DNA of 64,000 bases from Anthostomella pinea (Eukaryota > Ascomycota > Sordariomycetes > Xylariales > Xylariaceae). The stretch lies in NCBI GenBank assembly GCA_963556695.1, contig CAUWAG010000019.1:930001-994000 (forward strand). Direction: 5' to 3'. The notes below the pieces were generated by a model. The model was given only the letters and a program-made list of their open reading frames with translations. It was not told where the DNA came from and searched no databases. A program made the position numbers and the translations under genes. Below, piece by piece: positions 11,311 through 21,446 of this stretch. Each line of letters begins with the position of its first letter. Positions within the stretch are counted from its first letter, which is position 1.

Positions 11311-11829
11311 GTTGAATGTCCAGAGATAGGACCAAGTAACGAGTACTCCAAGTAGATGCCGATGAGATGATAGATAAAGGGATCACCTCAAGGTGAAAGT
11401 CTAGTAGGTCGATGGTTCGAGTTTCAAGAAGCGAGATGCGGGAAGAATAGGAGTTGACGGTTGAGTGCGATCAAATAGGTAGGTAGGTAGGTACCTACTG
11501 TGCACCTCATGATGGTCTACTTGGAGTGAGGAATGGAAAACTGGGGACAGTAAGGAGCGCCAGCGATGGTAGCACCCATGTACCTATCTATGTATGCCTC
11601 AGGTCACCTTTTTGAGAGGTCACACGTCGAGTGGAGGTCTGATACAAATCACATTCTCTCACCACATTGAACCCTCTCAGCTTTCCGTCCGTCCCTTACC
11701 CGAGGTCAATGCAGAATAAGCAATCCCAGTGACTTATCAAAGTCGCCTGCCTCTGCCGGGGAGCTCATCCCAGGCAACATATTTCTACATTCTGGAATTC
11801 TTGCGCAGAAGGAGACCTATATGGGTTGA
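11311..11829. other. Intergenic with a short (GTAG)n tract
   Basis: Divergent spacer between the Hsp70-like relic and the coiled-coil gene. A run of about five AGGT units lies near 11477-11499. No other structure was recognised. Confidence 0.6.
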
Positions 11830-13425
11830 TTGTACCTGCAATCTGCCTGCCTGGAAGCCTCCGTCCTCAGGCACGCACTTGTCAAAACTAACCACAACCA
11901 CCCTGCCCCCAAGGTGCACGGCGAAAACATACTTCATCCGTCCATCTTCATGGTCACGTACCCACGGCTAACACAACCACCAAAAATTCAGTGCAAGCCC
12001 AGGATGCCGGAGCACACGCATCAAGACAGCCTCGATGCTCAGTCATCCAAGGCTCAGAAGCGACCTGCCACCGATCATCCGCAACCCTCGACCAGCGACA
12101 CGACCGATAAAGCGCGGCTTGGAAAGCGTGTGAAGATTAATTTTACAAACTATGACCCCATTCGCGACCCTCGGGGTCCCAAACATCTACTTACTGCGGC
12201 TTACCAGAACGACTTTCCCACCTCTCGAGCAAGCTTCACGATCACAGCCGCCCAGGCCCCAAGGACGGGGGATGAACATCTTCATGGGCTGGCTGACCTC
12301 ATTGCCCGTCTCGAGGACGAGAACAGTAAGCTGAAAGATGAGATTGATAGTACGAAGGCAGCGATGAAAGACCAACCGACACTCAAGAAAACCAACCCGG
12401 CGCCTCCCGGAGAATGCGACAACTGCAAGGAACTCCAACGCGAACTGACCAAGAGGACGGCGCAGCGCGACTCTTTCCAGATAAAGTTGCAGCGAGCCGC
12501 GGCTGAGCTAGGACCGATCGAACTGAACAGGGCAATCGGTGAGGATGATATCGTATCGTCCTTCATCAATCTCGATCATGCAATCAACAACCTGGTCAGA
12601 CTAAAGTTCAGTGGGCTTCCTCTCAGGGTTCCAAAGAAGGCTGCCGACAAGGAGTTCTGCGGGGAGATGAACGGACGCTACAAAGATTACTTGATAAGCG
12701 CTGAAGTGAAGTCCTGCTTTATGACGGGCGCAATCTGGCAAAAGCTTTACCGCAAGCTTTCACAGCGTCCCTGTGCTGTCTTCATGCCCGTGATGGCCGA
12801 GGCACTTGGCATTCTCATGGACGAACTTCCGAGTAAGTACTTCCAGCAGGCCGAATTAGGTCCCAGTCGCTTGCACCCGGCATGTTTGCATGTGCCGGGT
12901 GATTATGCAGATCCTGGTTTGAGACCAATGCTAACACATTATACAGGCGCCAAGGACCATCAAGATGACACGGTACTACAGGGTTTCCACCAGCTGCGAG
13001 CCCAAACAGGCCAGCTTCTAGATCGAACGACCAGAGACAACGGACCCTACAAACCAGGTTCACCCGGCCGGACTGAGTTCGTGGACGAGCTGTACAACTT
13101 TTTCAAGAATTACTCGTCTATACAAGGTGAGAAAGAACTCAAGGATGACTTTGGAAGGATCGTGGACGACGTTGTGGGCCTGGGGGAGCTGACAGCGCAA
13201 GCCAAAGCTTACTACGCTCTCCGCATGGCGCACAGCGAAACTGGCGAGATGTATGGCTCGCGCTTGGAAGGCTGGATGGAAGTTGACACCAAACTGGTAG
13301 CTGATGGTACAGCTGCCCCGACTGTTGATCTCATCATCTCACCGGCACTGGTCAAGTGGGGCACTCCGGACGGCAAAAACTATGGTGAAGCGAAGGTCCT
13401 GAAGAAGGCCAAGGTTGCTATGTAG
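11830..13425 (+). CDS. Uncharacterised protein with central coiled coil
   Basis: A long ORF of 531 codons. The true start may be ATG 11830, 11950 or 12004; the last (MPEHTHQDS) opens directly onto the low-complexity, Lys/Arg-rich leader. Around residues 155-230 a heptad-like stretch (LADLIARLEDENSKLKDEI and onward) predicts a coiled coil, with a CDNC pair close by. The C-terminal half is globular and ends WGTPDGKNYGEAKVLKKAKV. A canonical intron lies inside the ORF at 12833-12946 (GTAAGT donor, CTAAC branch, ACAG acceptor); it is 114 bp, divisible by three and without stops, so the unspliced frame stays open. Removing it gives 493 residues from the first ATG. I do not recognise the family; a nuclear or cytoplasmic location cannot be decided. 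Confidence 0.7.
   Translation: MYLQSACLEASVLRHALVKTNHNHPAPKVHGENILHPSIFMVTYPRLTQPPKIQCKPRMPEHTHQDSLDAQSSKAQKRPATDHPQPSTSDTTDKARLGKRVKINFTNYDPIRDPRGPKHLLTAAYQNDFPTSRASFTITAAQAPRTGDEHLHGLADLIARLEDENSKLKDEIDSTKAAMKDQPTLKKTNPAPPGECDNCKELQRELTKRTAQRDSFQIKLQRAAAELGPIELNRAIGEDDIVSSFINLDHAINNLVRLKFSGLPLRVPKKAADKEFCGEMNGRYKDYLISAEVKSCFMTGAIWQKLYRKLSQRPCAVFMPVMAEALGILMDELPSKYFQQAELGPSRLHPACLHVPGDYADPGLRPMLTHYTGAKDHQDDTVLQGFHQLRAQTGQLLDRTTRDNGPYKPGSPGRTEFVDELYNFFKNYSSIQGEKELKDDFGRIVDDVVGLGELTAQAKAYYALRMAHSETGEMYGSRLEGWMEVDTKLVADGTAAPTVDLIISPALVKWGTPDGKNYGEAKVLKKAKVAM
12833..12946 (+). other. Probable in-frame intron of the coiled-coil gene
   Basis: GTAAGT at the 5' end, CTAAC near 12931 and ACAG at the 3' end. 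Length 114 bp with no stop in the host frame, so a gene caller may treat it as coding. Confidence 0.75.
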
Positions 13426-13756
13426 AGGCAGTATGATGACACAGAACGCTGGTTGGGTATCCCATACGTCAAACGACGTAAGGATACATGGAGACCGCTG
13501 GCAGAGAGCACATCGTCCTTTGGCTGGGTATAGTAGCTAGACAGGCGAAAAGACCCGAAATATACCCAAGCTCCCTCGACCTTGATCACAATCAGGCCTT
13601 TGATATGTAATGCACAGTGGTAACAGCAGGGATATGGTGGGTATTCCAGCTAGTTGCCGTTGGACAATGCGCGACACGAGACGACGGTATACATGCTCGC
13701 TAGTTCCTTTCTTTCATGAATGGTCATTGGGGCTGGAGGCACGTATCTGTTGCCCC
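13426..13756. other. 3' flank shared by two convergent genes
   Basis: A 331-bp spacer with no recognisable gene; it should hold both 3' UTRs. Confidence 0.5.
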
Positions 13757-15488
13757 TTATATGAGCGCTGAGTCCGGGTCGTTACGCTCAATGTTATTCC
13801 AGCCGCTTTCTTGTCGATCATCAAACCCCTCGAAATACGCCTCGAGCCCAAGATCAATGGGTATACTGGGGTACCGCTGCATCATATTCCCAACGACGAG
13901 GCCATCGATCTCCTCACAGAGGGTATGGGTCCTCCCCTCAACCAAAGCATCCACCCAAGCGATGCCCCTGACCACCTCGAACGCCTGCCCGCTCGTCGTC
14001 AGGACCATAGCCTCCATAATCCCCACGATGGTCCGCACATGCCACGCCCGCCGGTATCCACTCTCCTCCTCCTGCACGGCCACCACGACGTGCGCCCACA
14101 AACTCAGCTCGGGCGCGCACGACGTCCAGTCGACCAGGGTCATGTGCGAGAGCTGCCAGAACGCATCCAGGTGCCGCCCGATCTCGAACGAGCCCGCTCC
14201 AAACTTGACCTTGAAGGACGCGAGGAACAGGAGCGCGGCCCGGCGGAAGGCCTCCCGGGTGATGGTGGCGGCGTCGGGGTAGTTCGGCGGGTCGGCTGGG
14301 TTGTCGGGGAGGGGCCGGCGGCCGGCGAGCGAGAGGACTTCGTGTAGAGCGGGCCCCAGGAGGCGTGCTGCTGTTACCTCGTCGGTCCAAAACTTCGGGT
14401 CGCTGCTGTGTCGGTTGATGTAGCTTGCAATGGCGGCGGTGGCTCTTATTGCGCTCTTGATGTCCCTGAGGGCAGGGACATCCCGGTCCCAGGTTTCGAC
14501 GAGGTGCTCGAGATATTGCGTGTCGTTGCCGGTGTCGATGTCGGTGATGGAGCCGCTGGGTAGCTTGAAATGCGGCGTGGTGTCTCTGTATGACGCCCCG
14601 GATAGATCGTGCCTATAGTGCATTAGTTGAGCGGTTGCTGAGGCACGAAATGAGAAACTGAAGACTTACCAGCAGATTATGAGGCGCAAGAGAGGGCTGC
14701 TGAGTTGTTCCAGACCGCCTTTGTTCTCGATGAGGCGCTTGAGTCCCTTGAAATGGACCTCGCTACGTTCGAAATTGCCCGTAGCAGTCTTCTGGCCATT
14801 AGACACCGGTCTGACATTTCAAATTGTGTGAGATACTTACATCGTGACAGATGAAGCCCGCCACAGCCGTGACAAGCCCCTCGCTGTCTTTCTCGCTGGG
14901 ATCAGCCAACCTCTTGCTGATGGACCCCAGCGACAGGGTATACCACTTCATCGCCTCCACATTCGAGTTGAACTCGGGTTTCCTACTGCTACCGGGAGCC
15001 ATGTTGCGGAGCAGCACGGCGTTTGCCATAGTGATGTGCCAGGCGGCCGGATCAGACAGGCCCATCGACAGCCATGGGAAACGGAACGGTATGTAAGTCG
15101 CCCTGGCCTCGGCAAACACTGTGACCATCATCAGATACACTCGAATATTGCGATCGATACATTTGACCGAGATCTTACAGAAGCGGGCGAGGCCCAACCG
15201 CTCTTCGTCCATCTCGGTTGGGTACACCATCGTGCTCAAGTGGCCGTCCATCCTAGGAATCGGGAAAGCGAGAGGGCGCGCGGATCCCGCTTCACTTCCC
15301 TCGCCCAAGGTAACTATCCCCTCTTCTACGGTCGTCTGGCTGCGCTTCTTAGGCTTCCGCCGCGCCTTGCCGATGTCTTTCATGACATGGCGGCGTATGC
15401 GGGTCGATTCCTTCTTCACGTCGCCAGGGCGGCCGACGTTGACGAATTCGAAATTCGGCATCTGTGTTTCTTGATGTGACATGTACAA
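13757..15488 (-). CDS. Fungal-specific transcription-factor-like protein (tachykinin-family annotation)
   Basis: Three exons: 15488-14841, 14791-14670 and 14612-13757. The introns are 49 and 57 bp with GTAAGT donors and CCAG/TATAG acceptors; all phases agree, giving about 541 residues. The likely functional start is the internal ATG at 15461 (MPNFEFVNVGRPGDVKKES), which matches the start of a Pezizomycotina family with a short basic N-terminus (RRHVMKDIGKARRKPKKRS) and a long helical middle-homology-like region. There is no Zn2Cys6 cluster. The segment ICHDKTATGNFERSEVHFKGLKRLIENKGG resembles the Fungal_trans_2 domain. Proteins of this type are presumed regulators, but no target is known. The basic N-terminus may be a nuclear localisation signal. 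Family placement is by resemblance only. Confidence 0.75.
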
Positions 15489-16280
15489 ACTTGTGAGTGT
15501 GAGACGGGATAGATGACTTGAAGCTGAATCCTAGCACCCAGTCGCGAACTCAAGTATGTTGGCTGTGTGTCACTTTCTAATCTCAAGTGCTTGTATCGCA
15601 GAATTGAAGTCTATGATTAGAGTAGGCATAAAAAGCCCGTTATAGATCAAGGATTGAATGAGCACTTTAACGGGCGCCAGATAGCCAGCTCATCGTTGAC
15701 TGTGGCCCGGAGGGAATCTCAAAGACAGGGGGAGGATCAATCTGCCTGTTGATTACCTAATGATTGTGGTGGAGAATACTGCAGGGCGCTGACAAATCTG
15801 CGATCGCAACGGCCTCGAAGCATCCCGTCTGACTGAACTCGCAACTGTCACTTCTCCGAATCACGCTGGATCGCTGCGGTTCTCATAGGCTCCGTGCTGT
15901 CTGACGACGGATCAGCCGGTCTGAAGATTTTAGAGTTCGAATCCAGGTACACAGGCGGACCGAGGACAGTCGCCAACACGTGCCGATGATAGGGGGCCAT
16001 CTTCGAGTGACGAAGACAAGCCAAAATAAATCCAAGCCAAACTACAATTAGGTAGTCACTTACCGATCATAGTAACATGCGAGTTGCATATACGCCAAGA
16101 CGCCTCATTGTGGTGTCAAGTCGGGATCATGTTATATGCATCCCAATCCGCCATGAACAAAGGGACCTCATTGACCTATGTAGAGACTATTACACCAGTA
16201 TAACCCATCCAAGCCCGCGCCCCCAATCTCCTACAAGGCAGTCCAAGCCACCAAGTCCAAGTCCGTCCCAAATCTCGCAA
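15489..16280. other. Intergenic upstream of the transcription-factor-like gene
   Basis: About 790 bp without a recognisable gene. A TTCGAATCC word near 15935 is discussed under rejected items. Confidence 0.5.
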
Positions 16281-17655
16281 CTAGTACAGACCGCGAGCAA
16301 CTCTCCGGGTCTTCGTCTTCTTAGCAGCGCTCGCGTTAGCGGCGACGCAAGCCTTCTGCTGGGTGTCGCAGTCGGAGACACTAATCGAAGCGTCGCCGCC
16401 GTTGGCCGCGTTGGCGCAGGCGTTCTTCTGCACGTCGCAGGCGCGTTGGACCGCGGCGCCCACGTTGAGAAACTGCGAGCCGTTGACCGTGAAGGGCTTG
16501 GCGGCCGCCGCGTCGCTGGTCACGGGCACGGGCGCCGAGCCGACGGCGCCGGTGAAGGCGTTGACGTTGGTACCGGTGGCGGTGGCGGTGGCGTCAGAGG
16601 AGGCGGCATCAGAAGAAGAAGCGGCACCAGAGGAGGCGGCGGCATTAGAGGCAGCGGTAGCAGTGGCAGCGCTGTCGTCGGCGCAACCATCAGCGGCAGC
16701 GACAGCAGCACCGCTAGAAGCCGCACCAGCAGCTGCGCTGGAAGTAGCAGCAGCACCCGCAGCAGCACTGGAAGTAGCGGCGGCACCGGCGGCAGCGCCA
16801 CCAGCAGCCGCACCACCAGCAGCAACGGCCGCATCAATCTCATCAGGCGTCGCGTCATCAACGATCAAGTTCTGAGAGATGGCGCAGCCTACAGCGTCAT
16901 TCTGGTCGTCGCAAGTGTTGCCGGCACCGGTGGTGTCAGTAACGTCGCCCGGCGCAAAGGTGCCAGACTGAAGAGCGAGCTGGGGGTCGGCGCCGATCGA
17001 GTTCAGCTGCACGGCCAGGTTGAGCGCGATCTGCTTGTTGGCGGCGGCGGCGCCGTCCGAGGCCGGGTCCTGGTGCTGCTGGATGGCGGCGATCTCGGGG
17101 TTGACGGCTGTCTCTGTGCAAGACACCGACGCTAGGCCGACCTTGCCAGTGTTGCGCTCCTGGGAGGGGGGGGGGGGGCTTGTGTTAGCTTTCTGGGTCT
17201 GTATATACGGAGAGCAGATGTTCAGCGAGGTAGGTACGTACGAGAGCGCGGAAGATCAGCGCGTTGGTCTGGCCCGCGACGTCACCGGCCGCCTTGGCGT
17301 TGGTGAAGGCCTGGTCAGCGACGCGCTGCTGCAGGCAGTCGAGGTCCGTGACTTTGCCGGCGCCGGCGGCGGCAGCGGCGTTTCCGAGCAGGGCGAAGAC
17401 GGGGTCCGAGACCTGGTCGACGTTGTTCAGGTTGAGAGCAGTCCCGACTCCGGTCAGGAACTTCTCGTGCGAGTGTTCCTCTGTTCAACAGTGTGTCAGC
17501 TACTGGCCTGCTCCGCTCTTCGTGCCGGCTGTGTGGTACGTACGGGGGACCTCTCGTCTAAACTTGGCCGATCCTTGCGAGACCTTCGCGGCATCGGGGC
17601 GGGCAGCGGCCACGCCCACCAGGGCCATCAGAGCAGCACTCGTCTCGAACTTCAT
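16281..17655 (-). CDS. Secreted Ala/Ser-rich protein of unknown function
   Basis: Three exons: 17655-17544, 17480-17242 and 17159-16281; introns 63 and 82 bp; 409 residues. The start MKFETSAALMALVGVAAARP is a signal peptide. The conserved part follows: EHSHEKFLTGVG, NNVDQVSDPVFALLGNAAAAAGAG, VTDLDCLQQRVADQAF, ERNTGKVGLASVSC, FAPGDVTDTTGAGNTCDDQ. This layout is widespread in filamentous ascomycetes as a secreted protein without assigned function. A central stretch is almost pure Ala, Gly, Ser and Thr, probably an extended O-glycosylated linker. The C-terminus has a Cys-containing repeat (RACDVQKNACANA and DCDTQQKACVAAN) before a basic tail. The second intron has a long C-tract before its acceptor. 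Likely extracellular or wall-associated. Confidence 0.85.
16580..16830 (-). repeat. Alanine-coding low-complexity tract
   Basis: On the minus strand GCN and TCN triplets dominate, with tandem copies of a GAAATSSAA-like peptide. It encodes the linker of the secreted protein and makes misleading long ORFs on both strands. Confidence 0.8.
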
Positions 17656-19068
17656 CTTGTCGGTAGTGTTGTTGTGGGGTGAAAAGCACACGAAAGGTGG
17701 TAGGTATAGAAAGGTTGAAAGAAGGTCCGGCCTAGTTGAAAGTTGTTCGTAAAGAGCGTTATAGAATGAGAGAATAGTTCACAGAACTAAGAAAGAACGT
17801 ATGTGTGCGAGAGTGAGTTGGAAGAGAGAGTTGCTGTCGTTGGATGAAGAAGAAATAAAGGTTGATACTCAGGGTAGCTAGCTATACCTACATATATACC
17901 TACAGGATGAACAGCTACTGGTCTTACCAGGGCTATGCGGTCCGAAGACGCGGCGCATGGGGCCCTGGCGTGAAGCATATCCTCTCGAAAATTCAAACCT
18001 GCACTAGGAGTTCGTGCCGTTGCGGCCTGTCTGCTTTGCAGCTTGATTGTTACGTGCTTCGCGATGCCAAGCGGGGGTATGTTCGGACTGCCGTCTCATC
18101 ACAGGGTGGGTAGCAGCCCTGGTAGTGCAGATCTCGTCGTCCCAACATGAAAGCTCAAATCAGGCGAAAGATGAGCAGGCCAGGTTTTGCCGCCCAGATC
18201 GCCCGTCATGAAGGTATCATCGGCTCGTCTGGAAGCCGAAAGGAGGTAACCGCATGCAGGGGAGGCGCTGGGATGCGTGCCAAATTACAATGGCTCGAAG
18301 CCTCTGGGCAGTGAGGACTAGGGGCTCGTTGCCCGTTCGATGCCATGGCCATTTGATACTCGCGTGCTGTCAAAGGCGGCTGGTGAAGGTCGGCTACTGA
18401 AAGTTGGTTCCAGACGTCCCCATAACCTTATTCTGTAGGCGAGCGAGCAGGCCGGACTACAGTATCAACACTGTACATCCACCACCCAATCTGAGCTCGA
18501 TACCCACAGGAAGCGGCATCAGTATAAGCGAGGTTGCACTGTGATCGTTCCCATTAGCGCCTTGTCCGAAGCCTTGAGACTGAAGTTGAGATGAGACTGC
18601 TCATCCTACTCGAAGCGTCTCAGTGTGTTCGAGCCGCAACCACGGGGCTGCAGGGTTGCTCTCGGTTACCAGGCCTATCACGCAACCCTGCCGCCACTCG
18701 GACGCTGCCGTGGGACAGGGGTCAGAAGGGGCTGCTCAACCTCACCTCTGACTCGCGAGGGTTGACGATTGTTTCCTTCCGAAGTTCTGTCCAGCGTCCT
18801 TGCAGGCGATCTTATCGACCCCCTGCGAACTCATGATTCTTGCAAGATGGTGGAGCGTCACACCCATTCTTCAGACGATGGATGAGATCTAGCATTCAGC
18901 GCTTGCTGCAGCTCCTCCATGCAGTTGTTCATGCATCTATCAAACGTGCTCAAAGCCGTTGAATGACGTACTAGGCGCTCGACTACCGTGAGCATCGTTG
19001 ACTTGATGCCTCATGACGAGCGACATGATGCTCCTAAGGGCTCAAACAAAAGTCGGTACACTAGACCA
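17656..19068. other. Long intergenic region upstream of the secreted-protein gene
   Basis: About 1.4 kb. It begins with the promoter/5' UTR of the secreted-protein gene, including AGAGAG-rich and TATA-like AT steps at 17810-17905. Short ORFs have no recognisable motif. Confidence 0.5.
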
Positions 19069-19233
19069 TCATAAGTCTCCGTACACCACCCATCCAGCCA
19101 CCAACAGTACCTAAATTCATCAGATCGGAATAAGCATAATGGAATGAGCTTTGGAAGTAGCGTATCAAACTAGAGCTGAATTTTCTACATATGATCTGAT
19201 TCCTTTTAACATGGCGTGTACGGAGACTTATGA
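19069..19233. mobile_element. 165-bp MITE-like element with 18-bp terminal inverted repeats
   Basis: Starts with TCATAAGTCTCCGTACAC at 19069-19086 and ends with its exact reverse complement at 19216-19233. It has no coding capacity. Internal GGAATAAGC words link it to partial copies near 44.8 and 55.4 kb. No clear target-site duplication was seen. Confidence 0.8.
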
Positions 19234-19987
19234 GGGCTGAATGTAGCTGCAAGTTTAGGCAGCGTTCAAACGCTGATACAGACACGACCAAGAGATGCGC
19301 AGTCGAGTTCTGTCTGGTTCTCTGTCAATATGGTTACACAACGCATAACGCAGGGGCTAGCTGCCTTGCGATAACCGCCCTCAGCTCGGTAGGCTTCCGG
19401 ACAGGATCGCCCTCCTCCGTCTGGGGTTAGGGACTGGAGGCGTAGCATATAGACGGCTCGATGCCCATCAGACTGGAGGTCGTCGGTCAGGGTCATCGAT
19501 CCAAGCTTCACATATGCCGTGCTCACACTGCCATATCAAGAGATTTGGTCCTCCCAGCAGTCCATAATTCATGTGTACGTTTTGTCCAAGCTCCAAAGTC
19601 CGGTACGGCATCCACGGAAGAGGGCATGAACCCTCAGCGCCATCATCAGTAACTCATTGTCGGTTCCGCATGAACCAACCTAAACCAAACGGCATCCATT
19701 ATCGCTCCGTACCTAGATGTCAAGAGTCGCCCAAGCACACGTTGTTCACCGGAGATGTTTCGGTCGCTCGCTTGAGCTGATTAAGCACATCCAAAACGGA
19801 AGCGACGGGTTTAGGATAATGATGCTCTTCCACTTGACATATTCTTGTTTTGTACACTTTGGCCGATGCCAAGGGAAGTCTAGAGAATGCCTTTGACCTC
19901 ACAATCTCGCCATGTCTAACCCGCCTCGCTGATGACGAAGAGCCACGAACCCCCACCAGCAGTCTAGTATTTGTACAGCGCCGCGCC
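19234..19987. other. Intergenic downstream of the Rieske gene
   Basis: About 750 bp holding the 3' flank of the Rieske gene. No gene or repeat recognised. Confidence 0.5.
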
Positions 19988-20938
19988 TTAACCGATGATC
20001 AGCTTGTCTTCCTCGGGGAAGTCGTATGCGGGTATCTCGAGGTTGAGAGGAGCAGGTCCCTTCATTATACGTCCGGAGATGTCGTAGTGGGAACCGTGGC
20101 AGGGGCAGAACCATCCGCCGTAGTCGCCGGCCTCTCCGATGGGCACACAACCCAGATGCGTGCAGACGCCTGTATCAATCAAACATTGTCAGTTATGCTT
20201 TGGTGCGCTGTGACGACTTCGCGCAGCATTGCCTCGTTCGTAAGATGTCCGAGTAAATAGGATAAGCATACCCAACATGACCAGCCATTCGGGCTTCTGT
20301 ACGCGATCCTCGTCGGCCTGGGGGTCTCTTAATGATGCCACATTGACCTTGTTCGCCCGGTCGATCTCCTCCTGCGTTCGGTGTCGGATGAAGACGGGCT
20401 TGCCTCTCCACTTGATGATGACGTTCTTGCCCTCGGGGATGGCTTGAAGATCGACCTCGACCTTGGCCATGGCCAAAACATCGGCGGACGCGGACATGTT
20501 CTTCAGGAATTCTATAACAAGCACCCATCAGTACATTACAAAGACACAATACGAGTCGCCAGTCGTAGATGATGCTGGATGATGCGACGGCCGTGTCGTC
20601 CGGCTGTCCGTGGACAAGTGATGTCGCAACACGGCGGGTGTTTTGGTTGGGGGCCACGTACCTTGGACGGTCGACTTGGCACCAGCAGCAGTGATGGCAC
20701 CCATCGTTCCGACCATGAAGTAGCTGAAGAGGAGGTTCGTGTTCGCGGAGCCGCCCTTGTTGAAGTAGTGGCTGAAGTCGGGGATCTTTGTCGTCTTGGA
20801 CTCGCCCTTGAAGGGGCTTGAGTAGCCGGCGTCTTGGAGCTGGGCAGAGGTGCTCAGAGCGCGGGCGGCATTGAGACTGCAGGTGGGTCTCGCGACTCCC
20901 CGTGCAAGAGCACGAGAAGCGATTGTGAGAGGTGCCAT
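19988..20938 (-). CDS. RIP1: Rieske iron-sulfur subunit of the cytochrome bc1 complex, mitochondrial precursor
   Basis: Exons 20938-20662, 20511-20272 and 20169-19988; introns 150 and 102 bp; all junctions keep frame (TVQEFLKN and [10 protein letters not shown]). An Arg/Ala/Ser-rich presequence ([18 protein letters not shown]) precedes the matrix-side segment and a single membrane helix ([19 protein letters not shown]). The soluble head carries the two 2Fe-2S ligand boxes CTHLGC and CPCHGSHYD; the cysteines bind or form the disulfide and the histidines bind the second iron. It passes electrons from ubiquinol to cytochrome c1 in complex III of the inner membrane. The alternative upstream ATG (21016) would add a non-mitochondrial leader, so the start at 20938 is preferred. 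Called fes-1 in Neurospora, RIP1 in yeast. Confidence 0.95.
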
Positions 20939-21446
20939 GGCGATGGGGATTGTCAATCGTTCGTCGTAGGGGTCGTGGGCTTGAGGTCTTTTTTCAACGA
21001 TCGACTGCAAAAGCACCTGCTCGGCAATGTTTCCAGCTGTAACGATTTTAGCGTGGCGCTGCCATCAATCTTCAATGGGTCGAGCTCTGAAATTGGCTGC
21101 ATCTGATTGGAACATTGAAGGCTGCGCCATGACCACCCGACAAGGTAAGAGCCTACAGGTCATGTGACCGATCTTGGATACAGTAAGGTCAGCCACAGTG
21201 TATCCATACAGTATGAGCAGTCAACGCACATGACGCACACTCGCACAGTACGAACACCATCGTCTCGAATCTAGTTGCACGTCCAACTCCGAAAGTTGAT
21301 ATGAAGTCGTAGTATGTACTATGGAAGTTCGTCGCAACTCCACCTCTTGTCATAATCATATACTCATCCCGAGTTGCTGCTGTCAGCTCTTACTCACTGC
21401 CCACCTACACGGCGTCACAAAGAGGAATGTACAGTAACCACGTAAC
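20939..21446. other. Intergenic between RIP1 and DDB1
   Basis: About 500 bp: RIP1 promoter and the 3' flank of DDB1, both on the minus strand. No further gene. Confidence 0.5.

Noticed and set aside
11477..11500. Possible CRISPR-like or telomeric repeat
   Set aside because: Simple AGGT microsatellite without spacers; not the TTAGGG telomere repeat.
15925..15960. TTCGAATCC word resembling a tRNA B box
   Set aside because: Flanking bases do not pair into a T arm and no A box or acceptor stem was found.
16363..16875. Ala/Pro-rich plus-strand ORF
   Set aside because: Created by the GCN triplet tract of the minus-strand secreted protein.
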